Below are positions 22,460-34,780 of a DNA stretch of 64,000 bases, in pieces (position 1 is the first letter of the stretch; each line of letters opens with the position of its first letter). A program made the translations under genes and the position numbers. Under the pieces are notes generated by a model. It was not told the origin of the DNA, did no database searches, and saw only the letters and a list, made by a program, of their open reading frames with translations. The DNA is from Thinopyrum elongatum (lineage: Eukaryota; Streptophyta; Magnoliopsida; Poales; Poaceae): contig CM022300.1 of the NCBI GenBank assembly GCA_011799875.1, forward strand, positions 115,023,201-115,087,200. Direction: 5' to 3'.

Positions 22460-24045
22460 TGATTGTTGTTTGCAACTGCGTTGGTATTTCCCCGACGAGG
22501 AGAGGATGATGCAGCACAGCAATAGAAATATTTCCCTCAGTTATGAAACTAAGGTATCTATCCAGTAGGAGGATCCACCAAACTATGTAAACAGTACCTT
22601 CACACAAATTACAAAAACTTGCAACCCAACGCGTAAGAGGGGTTGTCAATCCCTCCTCGGTATCGAGATAGATTAAATTGTATGAGATTGGATAAATAGA
22701 TCTAACAAAAACACAAAATAAAATAAATAAAGAAAAAGTGCAGCAAGGTATTTTTGGATTTTTGGATTAATAGATCTAAAAATAATATGATAGGAAATAG
22801 ACCCGGGGGGCGTAGATTTCACTAGAGGCTTCTCTCAAGAAAATAGCATACGGTGGGTAAACAAATTACTGTTGGGCAATTGATAGAAAAGCAAATAATT
22901 ATGACGATATCGAAGGCAATGATCATGTATATAGGCATCACATCCAAGATTAGTTGACCGACTCATGCCTGCATCTACTACTATTACTCCACACATTGAC
23001 CGCTATCCAGCATGCATCTAGTGTATTAAGTTCATGGAGAAACGGAGTAATGCAATAAGAATGATGACATGATGTAGACAAGATCTATTCATATAGGAAT
23101 AGACCCCATCTTTTTATCAGTAATGGCAATGATACATGCGTTCCTCGCTACCCTTTCTGTCACTAGGTGAGGACAGCGCAAGATCGAACCCATCACAAAG
23201 CACCTCTTCCCATGGCAAGAAAAATCAATCTAGTTGGCCAAACCAAACCAAAGTTTCAGAGAAGAAATACGAGGCTATAACAATCATGCATAAGAGAGTT
23301 CAACAAAGACTCAAATAATATTCATAGATAGATCTGATCATAAACTCGCAATTCATCGGATCCCAACAAACACACCGCAAAAAAAAAGTTGCATCAAATA
23401 GATCTTCAAGAACATCGAGGAGAACATTGTATTGAAGATCAAAAAGAGAGAAGAAGCCATCTAGCTACTACCTACGGACCCGTAGGTCTGTGCTAAACTA
23501 CTCACGCATCATCGGAGGGGCAAGGGTGTTGATGAAGAACCCCTCCGTGATCTTTGACCCCTCCTGCAAGGTGCCAAAAAAGGCCTCTAGATTAGATCTC
23601 GTGGTTCTGGAACTTGTGGCGGTGGAATCTCTGATCTCTCTGCTCCCCTAGGGTTTTGGGGATTTTAGAATATTTATAGAGCTAATAGGCGGTGGAGAGG
23701 GGGCATGTGGGCCCCACTACCCACCAGGGCGCACCAGGGGCCTCTGGCACGCCCTGGTGCCTTGTGGGCCCCAAGGGCCTCCCCTCGGGCACTTCCTTGG
23801 GTCCCAAGTTGTCTTATGTCCAGAAAAAAATCACCAAAAAGTTTCGTGGCATTTGGACTTCGTTTGGTACTGACATTCTGCGAAGTAAAAAAAGCAAAAA
23901 GCAGCAACTGGCACTGGGCACTATGTCAATAGGTTAGTCCCAAAAAATGATATAAAGTTGCTATAAAATGAATATAAAAAATCCAAGATTGATAATATAA
24001 CAACATGGAACAATAAAAAATTATAGATACGTTGGAGACGTATCA
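22460..24045 (-). repeat. B-type LTR, minus strand (3' LTR of left arm)
   Basis: 1586 bp. On the minus strand it starts TGATACGTCTCCAACG (right edge, 24045) and ends CAATCA (left edge, 22460). It has the same sequence type as the LTRs at 30122 and 33214. The polypurine tract AAGCTTGGGGATGC lies to its right, so it is a 3' LTR facing left. The 5 bp to its left are GCCCG, which do not match the TAGAT after 31681. Confidence 0.9.
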
Positions 24046-25819
24046 GCATCCCCAAGCTTATCCTGCTCGTCCTCGAGTAGGTAAATGATAAAAACTGAAA
24101 TTTTGATGTGGAATGTTGCCTACCATGTTCATCTCATAAACTTTTCTTTTGTAGCATGGACTTTGAACTTTTAGATGATTCATAGCAATAGTCTATTTTG
24201 GACATGAGGACATCAATACTCAAGCATATCAACAAGCAACCATGTCATTCAAAATATCAACGCTAAAGAAAGCTATCCCTAGCCCATTATGCTCAATCAT
24301 TGATCCATTCACGAAACACACCCAAATATTAACTATGCCCAATGCACAAGTATGATAATAGTGTTCCCTAGTTGGTGCTTTATAAGAGAAGATGGAGACT
24401 CAATAAAAATAAAAATTGCATAAAGTAAATAGATAGGCCCTCCGCAGAGGGAAGAAGAGATTTGTAGAGGTGCTAGAGCTCAAAGCTTAAATTGAGAGAT
24501 AAAATTATTTTGGGTGGCATGCTTTTCCCTTCAACGAAAACGACCGGGAATTCCCAATACTTTCCATGCTAGATAAATCATAGGTGGTTCCCAAACAGAA
24601 AATAAAGTTTATTCCTTTTGCCACCATTCTTTCATAATCCATGGCTAGCCGTGTCCACGGGTGCCTTCCATACCAACACTTTCCAAGGAATTTATTATTG
24701 AACAACATAAATAAAAAAATGCATTTCAGGACTGGGCATGCCTATTACCTTTGCCACACTCTAGTGCAATGACAAGTGAATAAACACTCATGTTGAGAAT
24801 AAAATATCTAGCATGGAAAATATTAGCCACCCCCTGCCGCTTCATGAGCGGTATGGGCACACAAAAGGGAAATTTATTTTGAACATTAGAGTTGGTCTAT
24901 ACAAATTTACTTGGAACGGCATGGAAATACCGCATATAGGTAGGTATGGTGGACTCATTTGGCACAACTTTGGGGTTCAAGGATTAGGATGCACAAGTAG
25001 TATTCCCACTTAGTACAAATGGAGGCTAGCAAATAGATTAAGAAACGACCACCCAAGAAACGAAAACTATCATAAAAGAGCATTAAACATAACCAACACT
25101 GAATAATGCACCATAAGTAGGATGTAACTTCATTGCATAACTATTGACTTTCGTGCTTGCATAGGGAATCATAAACCTTAACACCAATATTCTTACTAAG
25201 GCATAATTATTCATTAACATGAATCATATATTATTATCAACATATCTCAAAACTATTGCAAGGAATCAAGTTTTTAATATCCAATGATATTCATGAAAGT
25301 TTTAATTATATCCCTCTTGAATATCTATCACTTTGGGACTAGTTTCATATATGACCACTGCTACTAACAAAGTTCTCCAACAAATTTAAGTGAAGAACGA
25401 GAGCACAAATATTTCATCAAAATAATTTTCATCTCTCAAAATAATATAAGTGAAGCAATGAGAGGATATTTCTTTAAAATTAAAGCACCACCATGCTCAA
25501 AAAGATATAAGTGAAGTACTAGAGCAATTTCATAGCTCAAAAAATTTAAGTGAAGCACATACAGCAATTTTGACAAATCATAACATAATTATGGCTCTCT
25601 CAAATAGGTGTGTCCAGCAAGGATGATTGTGACAAACTAAAAAGCAAAACAAGCAAAGACTCATATAATACAAGACACTCCAAGCAAAACTCATGATATG
25701 TGACGAATAAAAATATAGCTGCAAGTAAAATTACCGATGGTCGTTAGAAGAAAGAGGGGATGCCTTCCGGGGCATCCCCAAGCTTAGTTGCTTGGTACTC
25801 CTTGAATGTTACCTTGGGG
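24046..25819 (-). other. B-type 3' internal region, minus strand (left arm)
   Basis: About 1.77 kb of non-coding internal sequence, reverse complement of roughly 28408-30121 on the other arm, including the polypurine tract (about 24046-24061) and AGGGGATGCCTTCCGGGGCA. It ends abruptly at ACCTTGGGG near 25819. It holds no gag or pol. Confidence 0.88.
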
Positions 25820-25843
25820 GACTGGTTCTACCGACATGCTTTG
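25820..25843. other. Inversion breakpoint with about 24 bp filler
   Basis: Bases between the end of the left-arm homology and the point where a plus-strand B-type LTR resumes in its middle (CATGAATATTATTTGAG, 25844). The 24 bp match neither side as far as I can see. Confidence 0.65.
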
Positions 25844-26686
25844 CATGAATATTATTTGAGTCTTTGATGAACTCTTATATGCATGATTATTATAGCCTCG
25901 TATTTCTTCTCCGAAATTTTGGTTTGGTTGGGCCAACTAGATTGATTTTTCTTGCCATGGGAAGAGGTGCTTTGTAATGGCTTCGATCTTGAGGTGCTCA
26001 ATCTCAGTGACAGAAAGAGACATGACACGCATGTATCGTTGCTATTAAGGATAAAAGGATGGGGTTTTATTCCTACATGAATAGATCTTGTCTACATCAT
26101 GTCATCATTCTTATTGCATTACTCCGTTTCTCCATGAACTTAATACACTAGATGCAGGCTGGAGAGCGGTCGATGTATGGAGTAATAGTAGAAGATGCAG
26201 AATCATTTCGGTCTACTAATCTTGGACGTGATGCCTATATACATGATCATTGCCTTGGATATCGTCATGATTATTCGCTTTTCTATCAATTGCCGAACAG
26301 TAATTTGTTTACCCACTGTATGCTATTTTCTTGAGAGAAGCCTCTAGTGAAATCTACGGCCCCGGGGTCTATTTTCTATCATATTAAAACCAAAAATACC
26401 TTGCTGCAATTTTTCTTTCTTTATTTTATTTTGTGTTTTAGTTAGATCTATTTATCAAATCTTATACAATTTAATCTATCTCAATACCGTGGAGGGATTG
26501 ACAACCCCTCTTACGTGTTGGGTTGCAAGTATTTGTTATTTGTGCGCAGGTGTTGTTTACATAGTGTTGCTTGGTTCTCCTACTGGATTGATAATGTTGG
26601 CTTCATAACTAAGGGAAATACTTACCGTTGTTGTGCTGCATCATCCTTCCTCTAGAGGGAAATACCAACGCAGATACAAGCAATCA
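25844..26686 (+). repeat. B-type 5' LTR, 5'-truncated
   Basis: Last 843 bp of a B-type LTR, equivalent to about 30838-31681 of the 3' LTR. The first roughly 715 bp (U3 and promoter) are missing. It ends CAATCA before AGAAGAATTTC and the primer site. Confidence 0.88.
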
Positions 26687-26697
26687 AGAAGAATTTC

Positions 26698-26715
26698 TGG
26701 CGCCGTTGCCGGGGA
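26698..26715 (+). promoter_or_regulatory. Primer-binding site (tRNA-Asp type)
   Basis: TGGCGCCGTTGCCGGGGA, complementary to the 3' end of plant tRNA-Asp(GUC) as I recall it; this primer is typical of Athila-lineage elements. The same motif is at 44098 and, reversed, at 40874-40891. Confidence 0.85.
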
Positions 26716-26907
26716 GACATCATCAACATCTATCATGTACCTAATCACAAATCTCATCTCCTTACAATTTACTTTATTTTCCATTTGCCTCTTGTTTTCA
26801 TCTCCCCCACTTCTAAAAAGTTTTTGCAAAAAATCACAAAAATATTTTTTTTCATTTGCCTTTTTCTCGTTTGATCTTTTGTTTACTTGTTTGCCCACTT
26901 TATCGCT

Positions 26908-27726
26908 ATGGCTAGTTCTTACCTTGCTATGAGCACTTCTGAGAATGAAGTTCTCAATTTTAAGCAAATGGGAGGAGAGAATTTAAAAGATGCTTGGTAT
27001 AGAATTTGTGATGCTCATAATAGATCTATTCGTAAGCAATCCACTAATGTTCTACTTCGCAATTTTTATGTGCACATTACTACTTGGTATAGATTTGTTC
27101 TTGATACTATCATCGGAGGGAATTTCTTGATGTGTCTCCCTTTGGATGCTTTTAATGCTATGGGAAATTTAGTGGGATCACCTCCTATCATTATCAATGA
27201 AACGGTTTTAACTCTTGAGCATGTTATGCAAAGGCTAGATGCTATTGAAAAGAAACTGCTCACCGAAGAACATATTGAAAATTTAGATAAAATAATTCAT
27301 AATCTTGCTAATCGAATTGGGTCAAAGGTAGGAGACACTTTTAAATTACTAAAAGAGAAAAGACCCGTAGTAAACGAAAGGGTAGAAGAGAACCTTGCTC
27401 GGATTGATAAATTGGAAGAAATTTTTAATGACTTGAGCTCAGCTTTTTCTTCCATCAGAACTATTGAGAAAACTCCTCCTAGTAAGAATTGCAAATCTAC
27501 CCATACTCCCAAGAACAAGGGTGCCACTTCTTGTAGCAATAATGAGGATCTTAAGATGATTAGAGTTCACCCCAACTTTGTAGATTTGATAAAGGAACAA
27601 ATATATAGAAATATGTCTCTTGATTTTGTTCCTAGGAGTGTGATTATTAAAAAGTTATGTGTTAGAACTCCTAAAGATTATGGTTTTATGATTGAGGAAT
27701 TGAAAACCAAAGATGACAACACTTGA
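26908..27726 (+). CDS. B-type Gag-like protein
   Basis: Open 272-codon frame from MASSYLAMSTSENEV. I chose the ATG at 26908 rather than 26887 because the minus-strand sister (40675) also starts MAS. The N-terminus resembles Athila-type Gag (SENEVLNFKQMGGENLKDAWYRICDAHNRS), followed by a helical, probably coiled-coil middle (VEENLARIDKLEEIFNDL), a basic Lys/Thr stretch and a C-terminal MIEELKTKD. There is no zinc knuckle, protease or pol downstream, so the element is non-autonomous and would need enzymes from another Athila-type element. The frame is intact, but the promoter half of its 5' LTR is lost. Confidence 0.75.
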   Translation: MASSYLAMSTSENEVLNFKQMGGENLKDAWYRICDAHNRSIRKQSTNVLLRNFYVHITTWYRFVLDTIIGGNFLMCLPLDAFNAMGNLVGSPPIIINETVLTLEHVMQRLDAIEKKLLTEEHIENLDKIIHNLANRIGSKVGDTFKLLKEKRPVVNERVEENLARIDKLEEIFNDLSSAFSSIRTIEKTPPSKNCKSTHTPKNKGATSCSNNEDLKMIRVHPNFVDLIKEQIYRNMSLDFVPRSVIIKKLCVRTPKDYGFMIEELKTKDDNT

Positions 27727-30121
27727 AACTATGCATTATGCCTAGCTAGGGGCATAAAACAATAGCGCTTGTTGGGAGGCAACCCAATGAAAAAAATAAA
27801 AAAATTCACTTTTTGTTTCTGTTCTTGTGTGTTTACACAATTATGCTACTGTTATGATTGTGTTTTTATGTTTTAATTAGTGTTTGTGCCAAGTAAATCA
27901 TTTAGGATTATCTTGGATGATAGTTAATTTGAACCTGTTGAAAAACAGAAACTTTTTCGCCAGTGCTGGAATTTTGAGAATTCACAGAAACATGAAAAAA
28001 TTCTGAAGTTTTTACACATGATTGATATACAAATTTTCCACGTATTCATTATTTTTCAGACTTTTTGGAGTTACATAAGTATGAGAAAAATTTGAGTCTT
28101 TACAGAATGTTCTATTTTTGACAGATTTTGTTTTCGTTGCATTGTGTGCTTATTTTGATGAATATGTGGATTGTATCGGGGGGTATAAGCCATGGTAAAG
28201 TTAGAATACAGTAGCTATAATGCAATAACAAAATATGAATGGGTTTGCAACAGTACTTAAAGTAAAGATTGGTTTTCTTATACTAATGGATCTCACGAAG
28301 GTTTTGTTAAGTTTTGTGTGATTGAAGTTTTCAAGTTTTGGGTGAGATGATGATGGATGAAGGAATATGGAGTGTCAAGAGCCTAAGCTCGGGGATGCCC
28401 CATGGCACCCCAAGGTAACATTCAAGGAGTACCAAGCAACTAAGCTTGGGGGTGCCCCGAAAGGCATCCCCTCTTTCTTTTAACGACCATCGGTAATTTT
28501 ACTTGCAGCTATATTTTTATTCGTCACATATCATGAGTTCTGCTTGGAGCGCCTTGTATTATATGAGTCTTTCCTTGTTTTTATTTTTAGTTTGCCACAA
28601 TCATCCTTGCTGGACACACCTATTTTAGAAGTCATAATTATGCTATGATTTGTTAGAATTGCTCCATGTGCTTCACTTAAATTTTTTGAGCTATGGAATT
28701 GCTCTGGTACTTCACTTATATCTTTTTGAGCATGGTGGTAGCAATTTTTTTGAAGAAACACTTATGCTCTCATGCTTCACTTAAATTTATTTGAGAGTTT
28801 GTTAGTAGCAATGGTTATATATGAATTTAGTCCCAAAGTGATAGATATTCAAGAGGGATATAATAAAAACTTTCATAAAGATCACTGGATATTATAAACT
28901 TGATTCCTTGCAATAGTTTTGCGATATGGAGATAATAATATGTGAGTCATGTTGATGAGTAATTATGCTTTAGTAAGAATATTGGTGTTAAGGTTTGTGA
29001 TTCCCTATGCAAGCACGGAAGCCAATAGTTATGCAATGAAGTTACATCCTACTCGTGGTGCATTATTCGGTGTTAGTTAGGTTTAATGCTCGTTTATGAT
29101 CGTTTTTGTTTCTTGGTTGGTCGCTTCTCAATCTATTTGCTAGCCTCCATTTGTACTAAGTGGGAATGCTGCTTGTGCATCCAACTCCTTAAACCCAAGT
29201 TGTGCCAAATGAGCCCACCATACCTACCTATATGCGGTGTTTCCATGCCGTTCCAAGTAAATTTGTATGTGCCAACTCTAATGTTAAAAATAAATTTCCT
29301 TCTTGTGTGCCCGTACCGCTCATAAAGCGGCAGGGGGTGGCCAATATTTTCCATGCTAGGTATGTTATTCTCAAGATGAGTGTTTATTCACTTGTCATTG
29401 CACAAGAGTGTGGCAGGTAATAGGGATGCCCAGTCCCAAAATGAAAAGAATTTAATATGTTGTTCAATAATAAATTCCTTGGAAAGTGTTGGTATGGAAG
29501 GCACCCGTGGATACGGCTAGGCATGGATTGTGAAAGAATGGTGGAAAAAGGAAGAAACTTTATTTTATGTTTGTGAACCGCCTATGATGTATCTAGCATG
29601 GAAGATATTGGGAATTCTTGGTCGTTTTCGTTGACAGGAAAAGCATGCCTCCCAAAATATTTTATCTCTCAATTTAAGCATTGAGCTCTTGCACCTCTAC
29701 AAATCTCTGCTTCCCTCTGCGAAGGGCCTTTCTATTTACTTTTATGCAATTTTTATTTTTATTTAGTCTTCGTCTTCTCTTATAAAGCACCAACTAGGAA
29801 CACTATTGGCATACTTGTGCATTGGATATAGCTAATATTTGAGTGTGTTTCATGAATGGATCAATAATTTAGCATAATGGGCTAGGGATAGCTTTCTTTA
29901 GCATTGATATTTCGAAAGACATGGTTGCTTGTTGATATGCTTGAGTATTGATGTCTTCATGTCAAATTATAGACCATTGCTTTGAATCATCTAAAGTCCA
30001 AATGTCCATGCTACAAAAGAAAAGAATATGTGATGAACATGTTAGGCAGCATTCCACATCAAAAAATTTGTTTTTATCATTTACGGACTCGAGGACGAGC
30101 AGGAATTAAGCTTGGGGATGC
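27727..30121 (+). other. B-type non-coding internal region with PPT
   Basis: 2.4 kb without pol. It starts with the conserved block GCATTATGCCTAGCTAGGGG, followed by CGCTTGTTGGGAGGCAACCC. It includes AAATCTCTGCTTCCCTCTGC (about 29700), shared with A-type 3' UTRs, and ends in the polypurine tract AAGCTTGGGGATG. Probably long 3' UTR and packaging or priming sequence. Confidence 0.8.
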
Positions 30122-31681
30122 TGATACGTCTCCAACGTATCTATAATTTTTTATTGTTCCATGCTGTTATAGTATCAATCTTGGATGTTTTATACACATT
30201 TTATAGCAACTTTATATCATTTTTTTGGACTAACCTATTGACATAGTGACCAGTGCCAGTTGCTGTTTTTTTGCTTGTTTTTTAGTTCACAGAAAATCAA
30301 TACCAAACGAAGTCCAAATGCCACGAAACTTTTTGGAGAAATTTTTCTGCCCAGAAGACACCCAGGGAGCCAAAGGAGCCCACGGGAGGAGGCCCGTGGG
30401 GCCCACTATGCACCAGGGCCCGCCAGGGGCCCCCGGCGTGCCCTGGTGGATAGTGGAGCCCACGGGAAGCTTCTCCACCGACTATCGCCTCTATAAATAC
30501 TCTAAAATCCCAAAAACCCCAGGGGAGTCGACGAAACACTTTTTTTGCCGCCGCAAGTTCTAGAACCATGAGATCCAATCTAGAGGCCTTTTCCGGCACT
30601 CTGCCGGAGGGGTCAATGATCACGGAGGGGTTCTTCATCATCCTTGTTGCCCCTTCCATGATGCGTGAGTAGTTTACTACAAACCTATGGGTCCGTAGGT
30701 AGTAGCTAGATGGCTTCTTCTCTCTTTTTGATCTTCAATACAATGTTTTCCTCGATGTTCTTGGAGATCTATTTGATGTAACTTTTTTTGCAGTGTGTTT
30801 GTTGGGATCCAGAATTATGGGTTTATGATCAATTCTATCCATGAATATTATTTGAGTCTTTGATGAACTCTTATATGCATGATTATTATAGCCTCGTATT
30901 TCTTCTCTGAAATTTTGGTTTGGTTTGGCCAACTAGATTGATTTTTCTTGCCAAGGGAAGAGGTGCTTTGTAATGGGTTCGATCTTGCGGTGCTCAATCT
31001 CAGTGACAGAAAGAGACATGACACGCATGTATCATTGCTATTAAGGATAAAAAGATGGGGTTTTATTCCTACATGAATAGATCTTGTCTACATCATGTCA
31101 TCGTTCTTATTGCATTACTCCGTTTCTCCATGAACTTAATACACTAGATGCAGGCTGGATAGCGGTTGACGTGTGGAGTAATAATAGTAGATGCAAAATC
31201 ATTTCGGTCTACTAATCTTGGATGTGATGCCTATATACATGATCATTGCCTTGGATATCGTCATGATTATTTGCTTTTCTATCAATTGCCCAACAGTAAT
31301 TTGTTTACCCATCGTATGCTATTTTCTTGAGAGAAGCTTCTAGTGAAATCTACAGACCCCCGGTCTATTTTCTATCATATTAAACACACAATACCATGCT
31401 GCAATTTTTATTTATTTATTTTATTTTGTGTTTTAGTTAGATATATTTATCAAATCTTATACAATTTAATCTATCTCAATACCGTGGAGGGATTGACAAC
31501 CCCTCTTACGCGTTGGGTTGCAAGTATTTGTTATTTGTGCACAGGTGTTGTTTACATAGTGTTGCTTGGTTTCCTACTGGATTGATAACCTTGGTTTCAT
31601 AACTGAGGGAAATACTTACCGTTGTTGTGCTGCATCATCCCTTCCTCTTCAGGGAAATACCAACGCAGATACAAACAATCA
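30122..31681 (+). repeat. B-type 3' LTR (right arm)
   Basis: 1560 bp, starts TGATACGTCTCCAACG after a PPT and ends ACAAACAATCA. TATAAATA at 30492-30499 is the likely promoter. It joins a Copia gag start at 31682 without a recognisable duplication partner. Confidence 0.92.
30492..30499 (+). promoter_or_regulatory. TATA box of B-type LTR
   Basis: TATAAATA in CCTCTATAAATACTCTAAAA, identical in the solo LTR (33583-33590) and partly kept in the minus-strand LTR near 58005. Confidence 0.6.
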
Positions 31682-33213
31682 TAGATCAATGGCCCGCGCT
31701 GTAGTTCCCCTAAATTTTAGTGCATTCCTAGAGAAAGCTAAGTTGAATGATGATGGAAGCAACTATGCGGACTGGGTCCGTAACTTCAGGATTATCCTCA
31801 TTGCTGCACAGAAGGCTTATGTCCTTGATGCATCGTTAGGTGCCGCACCCCTCCAGTGTGGTCTGTGGATGTTGTGAACATTTGGCAGCCATGTTCTGAT
31901 GATTACTCGATAGTTCAGTGCGCCATGCTTTACGGCTTAGAACCGGGGCTCCAAAGACGTTTTGAGCACCATGGAGCATATGAGATGTTCTAGGACCTGA
32001 AATTGGTATTTCAAGCTCATGCTCGGGTTGAGAGGTATGACACCTCCGACAAGTTCTTTAGCTGCAAGATGGAGGAGAACAGTTATGTTAGTGAGCATAT
32101 ACTCAAAATGTCTGGGTCTCACAATCGCTTGACTCAGTTGGGAGTTAATCTTCCAGATGACACGGTCATTGACAGAGTTCTCCAGTCACTGCCACCAAGC
32201 TATAAGGGCTTTGTGATGAACTATAATATGCAAGGGATGGAGAAAATGATTCCCAAGCTCTTCGCGATGCTTAAGGCCACGGAGGTAGAAATCAAGAAGG
32301 AGCATCAAGTGTTGATGGTTAGAAAGACCACTAGTTTCAAGTAAGGCAAGGGAAAGAAAGGTAACTTCAAGAAGAATGGCAAGACAGTTGCCGCTCCCGT
32401 GAACAAACCCAAGGCTGGACCCAAACCTGAGACTGAGTGCTTCTACTGCAAGGGAATGGTCACTGGAAGCGGAACTGCCCCAAGTACTTGGCAGATAAGA
32501 AAGCTGGCAACGTCAACAAAGGTATATTTGATATACATGTTATTGATGTGTATCTTACTAGTGCTCATAGTAGCGCCTGGGTATTTGATACTGGTTCGGT
32601 TGCTGATATTTGTAACTCAAAACAGGAGCTACAGAGTAAACAAAGACTGGCTAAGGATGAGGTGATGATGCGTGACGGAAATGGTTCCAAGGTTTATGTG
32701 ATCGCCGTCGGCACGCTACCTCTACATCTACCTTCGGGATTAGTTTTAAACCTAAATAAGTTTTATTTGGTGCCTACGTTGAGCATGAACATTATATCTA
32801 GATCTTGTTTATTGCGAGACGGTTGTTCATTTAAGTCAGAGAATAATGGTCGTTCTATTTATATGAGTAATATCTTTTATGGTCATGTACCCCTTGTGAA
32901 TGGTTTATTCTTGTTGAATCTCGATCGTAGTGATACACATATTCATAATATTGATGCCAAAAGATGGAAAGTTAATAATGATAGTACCACATATTTGTGG
33001 CACTACCGCTTAGGTCATATTGGTGTAAAGCGCATGAAGAAACTCCATGCTGATGGACTTTTGGAATATCTTGATTATGAATCAGTTGAGACATGTGAAC
33101 CATGCCTCATGGGCAAGATGACTAAAACTCCGTTCGCCGGAACAATTGAGCGAGCTAGTGACTTATTGGAAATAATACATACCGATGTATGTGGCCCAAT
33201 GAGTGTTGAAGCA
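31682..33213 (+). pseudogene. Ty1/Copia gag, protease and start of integrase (part 1)
   Basis: Copia polyprotein beginning MARAVVPLNFSAFLEKAKL at 31689. After GAAP (about 31850) a frameshift interrupts gag, which resumes at 32003 (ELxF-type region, CKMEENSYVSEHILKMSG, SLPPSYKGFVMNYN). A TAA at 32342 and a damaged zinc knuckle follow (CFYCKG, then GHWKRNC in another frame). The protease DTG is seen as WVFDTGSVADIC (about 32575). The GAG-pre-integrase zinc region is HYRLGHIGVKRMKKLH ... CEPCLMGKM, and the integrase starts HTDVCGPMSVEA. The element's own 5' LTR and PBS are absent. Integrase before RT is Copia order. Inactive. Confidence 0.9.
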
Positions 33214-34775
33214 TGATACGTCTCCAACGTATCTATAATTTTTTATTGTTCCATGATGTTATATTATCAATCTTGGATGTTTTATATACATTTATTAGCA
33301 ACTTTATATCATTTTTTGGGACTAACCTATTAACTTAGTGCCCAGTGCCAGTTGCTGTTTTTTGCTTCTTTTTTACTTCGCAGAAAATCAATACCAAACA
33401 AAGTCCAAATGCCACGAAACTTTTTGGAGATTTTTTTCTGGCAAGGAGAGACCCTCGAAGCTTCTAGAGGCCACGTGAGGAGGCTCATGGGGCCCACTAG
33501 GCACCAAGGTGTGCCAGAGGCCCCCGACACGCCCTGGTGGGTAGTGGAGCCCACGGGCACCGCCTTGACCTACCTCCACCTCTATAAATACTCTAAAATC
33601 CCAAAAACCCTAGGGGAGTAGAGGAAATAATTTTTCTGCCGCCGCAAGTTCCAGAACCACGAGATCCAATCTAGAGGCCTTTTCCGGCACTCTGCCGGAG
33701 GGGGCAACGATCACGGAGGGGTTCTTCATCATCCTTGTTGCCTCTCCGATGATGCGTGAGTAGTTTACCACAGACCCACGGGTCTGTAGTTAGTAGCTAG
33801 ATGGCTTCTTCTCTCTTTTTGATCTTCAATACAATGTTCTCCTTAATGTTCTTGGAGATCTATTTGATGTAATGACTTTTTACGGTGTGTTTGTTGGGAT
33901 CCGATGAATTGTGAGTTTATGATTTGATCTATCCATGAATATTATTTGAGTTTTCTCTGAACTCTTTTATGCATGATTGTTATAGCCACGTATTTCTTCT
34001 CTGATTTATTGGTTTGGTTTGGCCAACTAGATTGATTTATCTTGCCATGGGAAGAGGTGCTTTGTGATGGGTTCGATCTTGCGGTGCTCAATCTTAGTGA
34101 CAGAAAGAGATATGACACGTATGTATCATTGCTATTAAGGATAAAAGGATGGGGTTTTATTCCTACATGAATAGATCTTGTCTACTTCATGTCATCGTTC
34201 TTATTGCATTACTCCGTTTCTCCATGAACTTAATACACTAGATGCAGGCTGGATAGCGGTTGATGTGTGGAGTAATAATAGTAGATGCAGAATCATTTCG
34301 GTCTACTAATCTTGGACGTGATGCCTATATACATGATCATTGCCTTGGATATCGTCATGATTATTCGCTTTTCTATCAACTGCCCAACAGTAATTTGTTT
34401 ACCCACCGTATGCTATTTTCTCGAGAGAAGCCTCTAGTGAAAACTATGGCCCCGGGGTCTATTTTCTATCATATTAAAACCAAAAATACCTTGCTGCAAT
34501 TTTTCTTTATTTATTTTATTTTGTGTTTTAGTTAGATCTATTTATCCAATTTTATACAATTTAATCTATCTCATTACCATTCAAGGATTGACAACCCCTC
34601 AACGCGTTGGGTTGCAAGTATTTGTTATTTGTGTGCAGGTGTTGTTTACATAGTGTTTCTTGGTTCTCCTACTGGATTGATAACCTTGGTTTCATAACCG
34701 AGGGAAATACTTATCTCACTATACTGCATCATCCCCTCCTCTTCAGGGAAATCCCAATGCAGCTCAAGGGTAGCA
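33214..34775 (+). mobile_element. B-type solo LTR inside the Copia integrase
   Basis: 1562-bp LTR, TGATACGTCTCC ... GGGTAGCA, flanked by AAGCA at 33209-33213 and 34776-34780. The Copia frame reads GPMSVEA before it and RGGYRYFLTF after it, so removing LTR plus one AAGCA restores the integrase. No internal sequence is present, so the element was reduced by LTR-LTR recombination. Confidence 0.95.
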
Positions 34776-34780
34776 AAGCA

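Noticed and set aside
22460..31681. One normal LTR retrotransposon with LTRs at 22460 and 30122
   Set aside because: The two LTRs are in opposite orientation, both have a PPT on the inner side, and the outer 5-mers (GCCCG, TAGAT) do not match.
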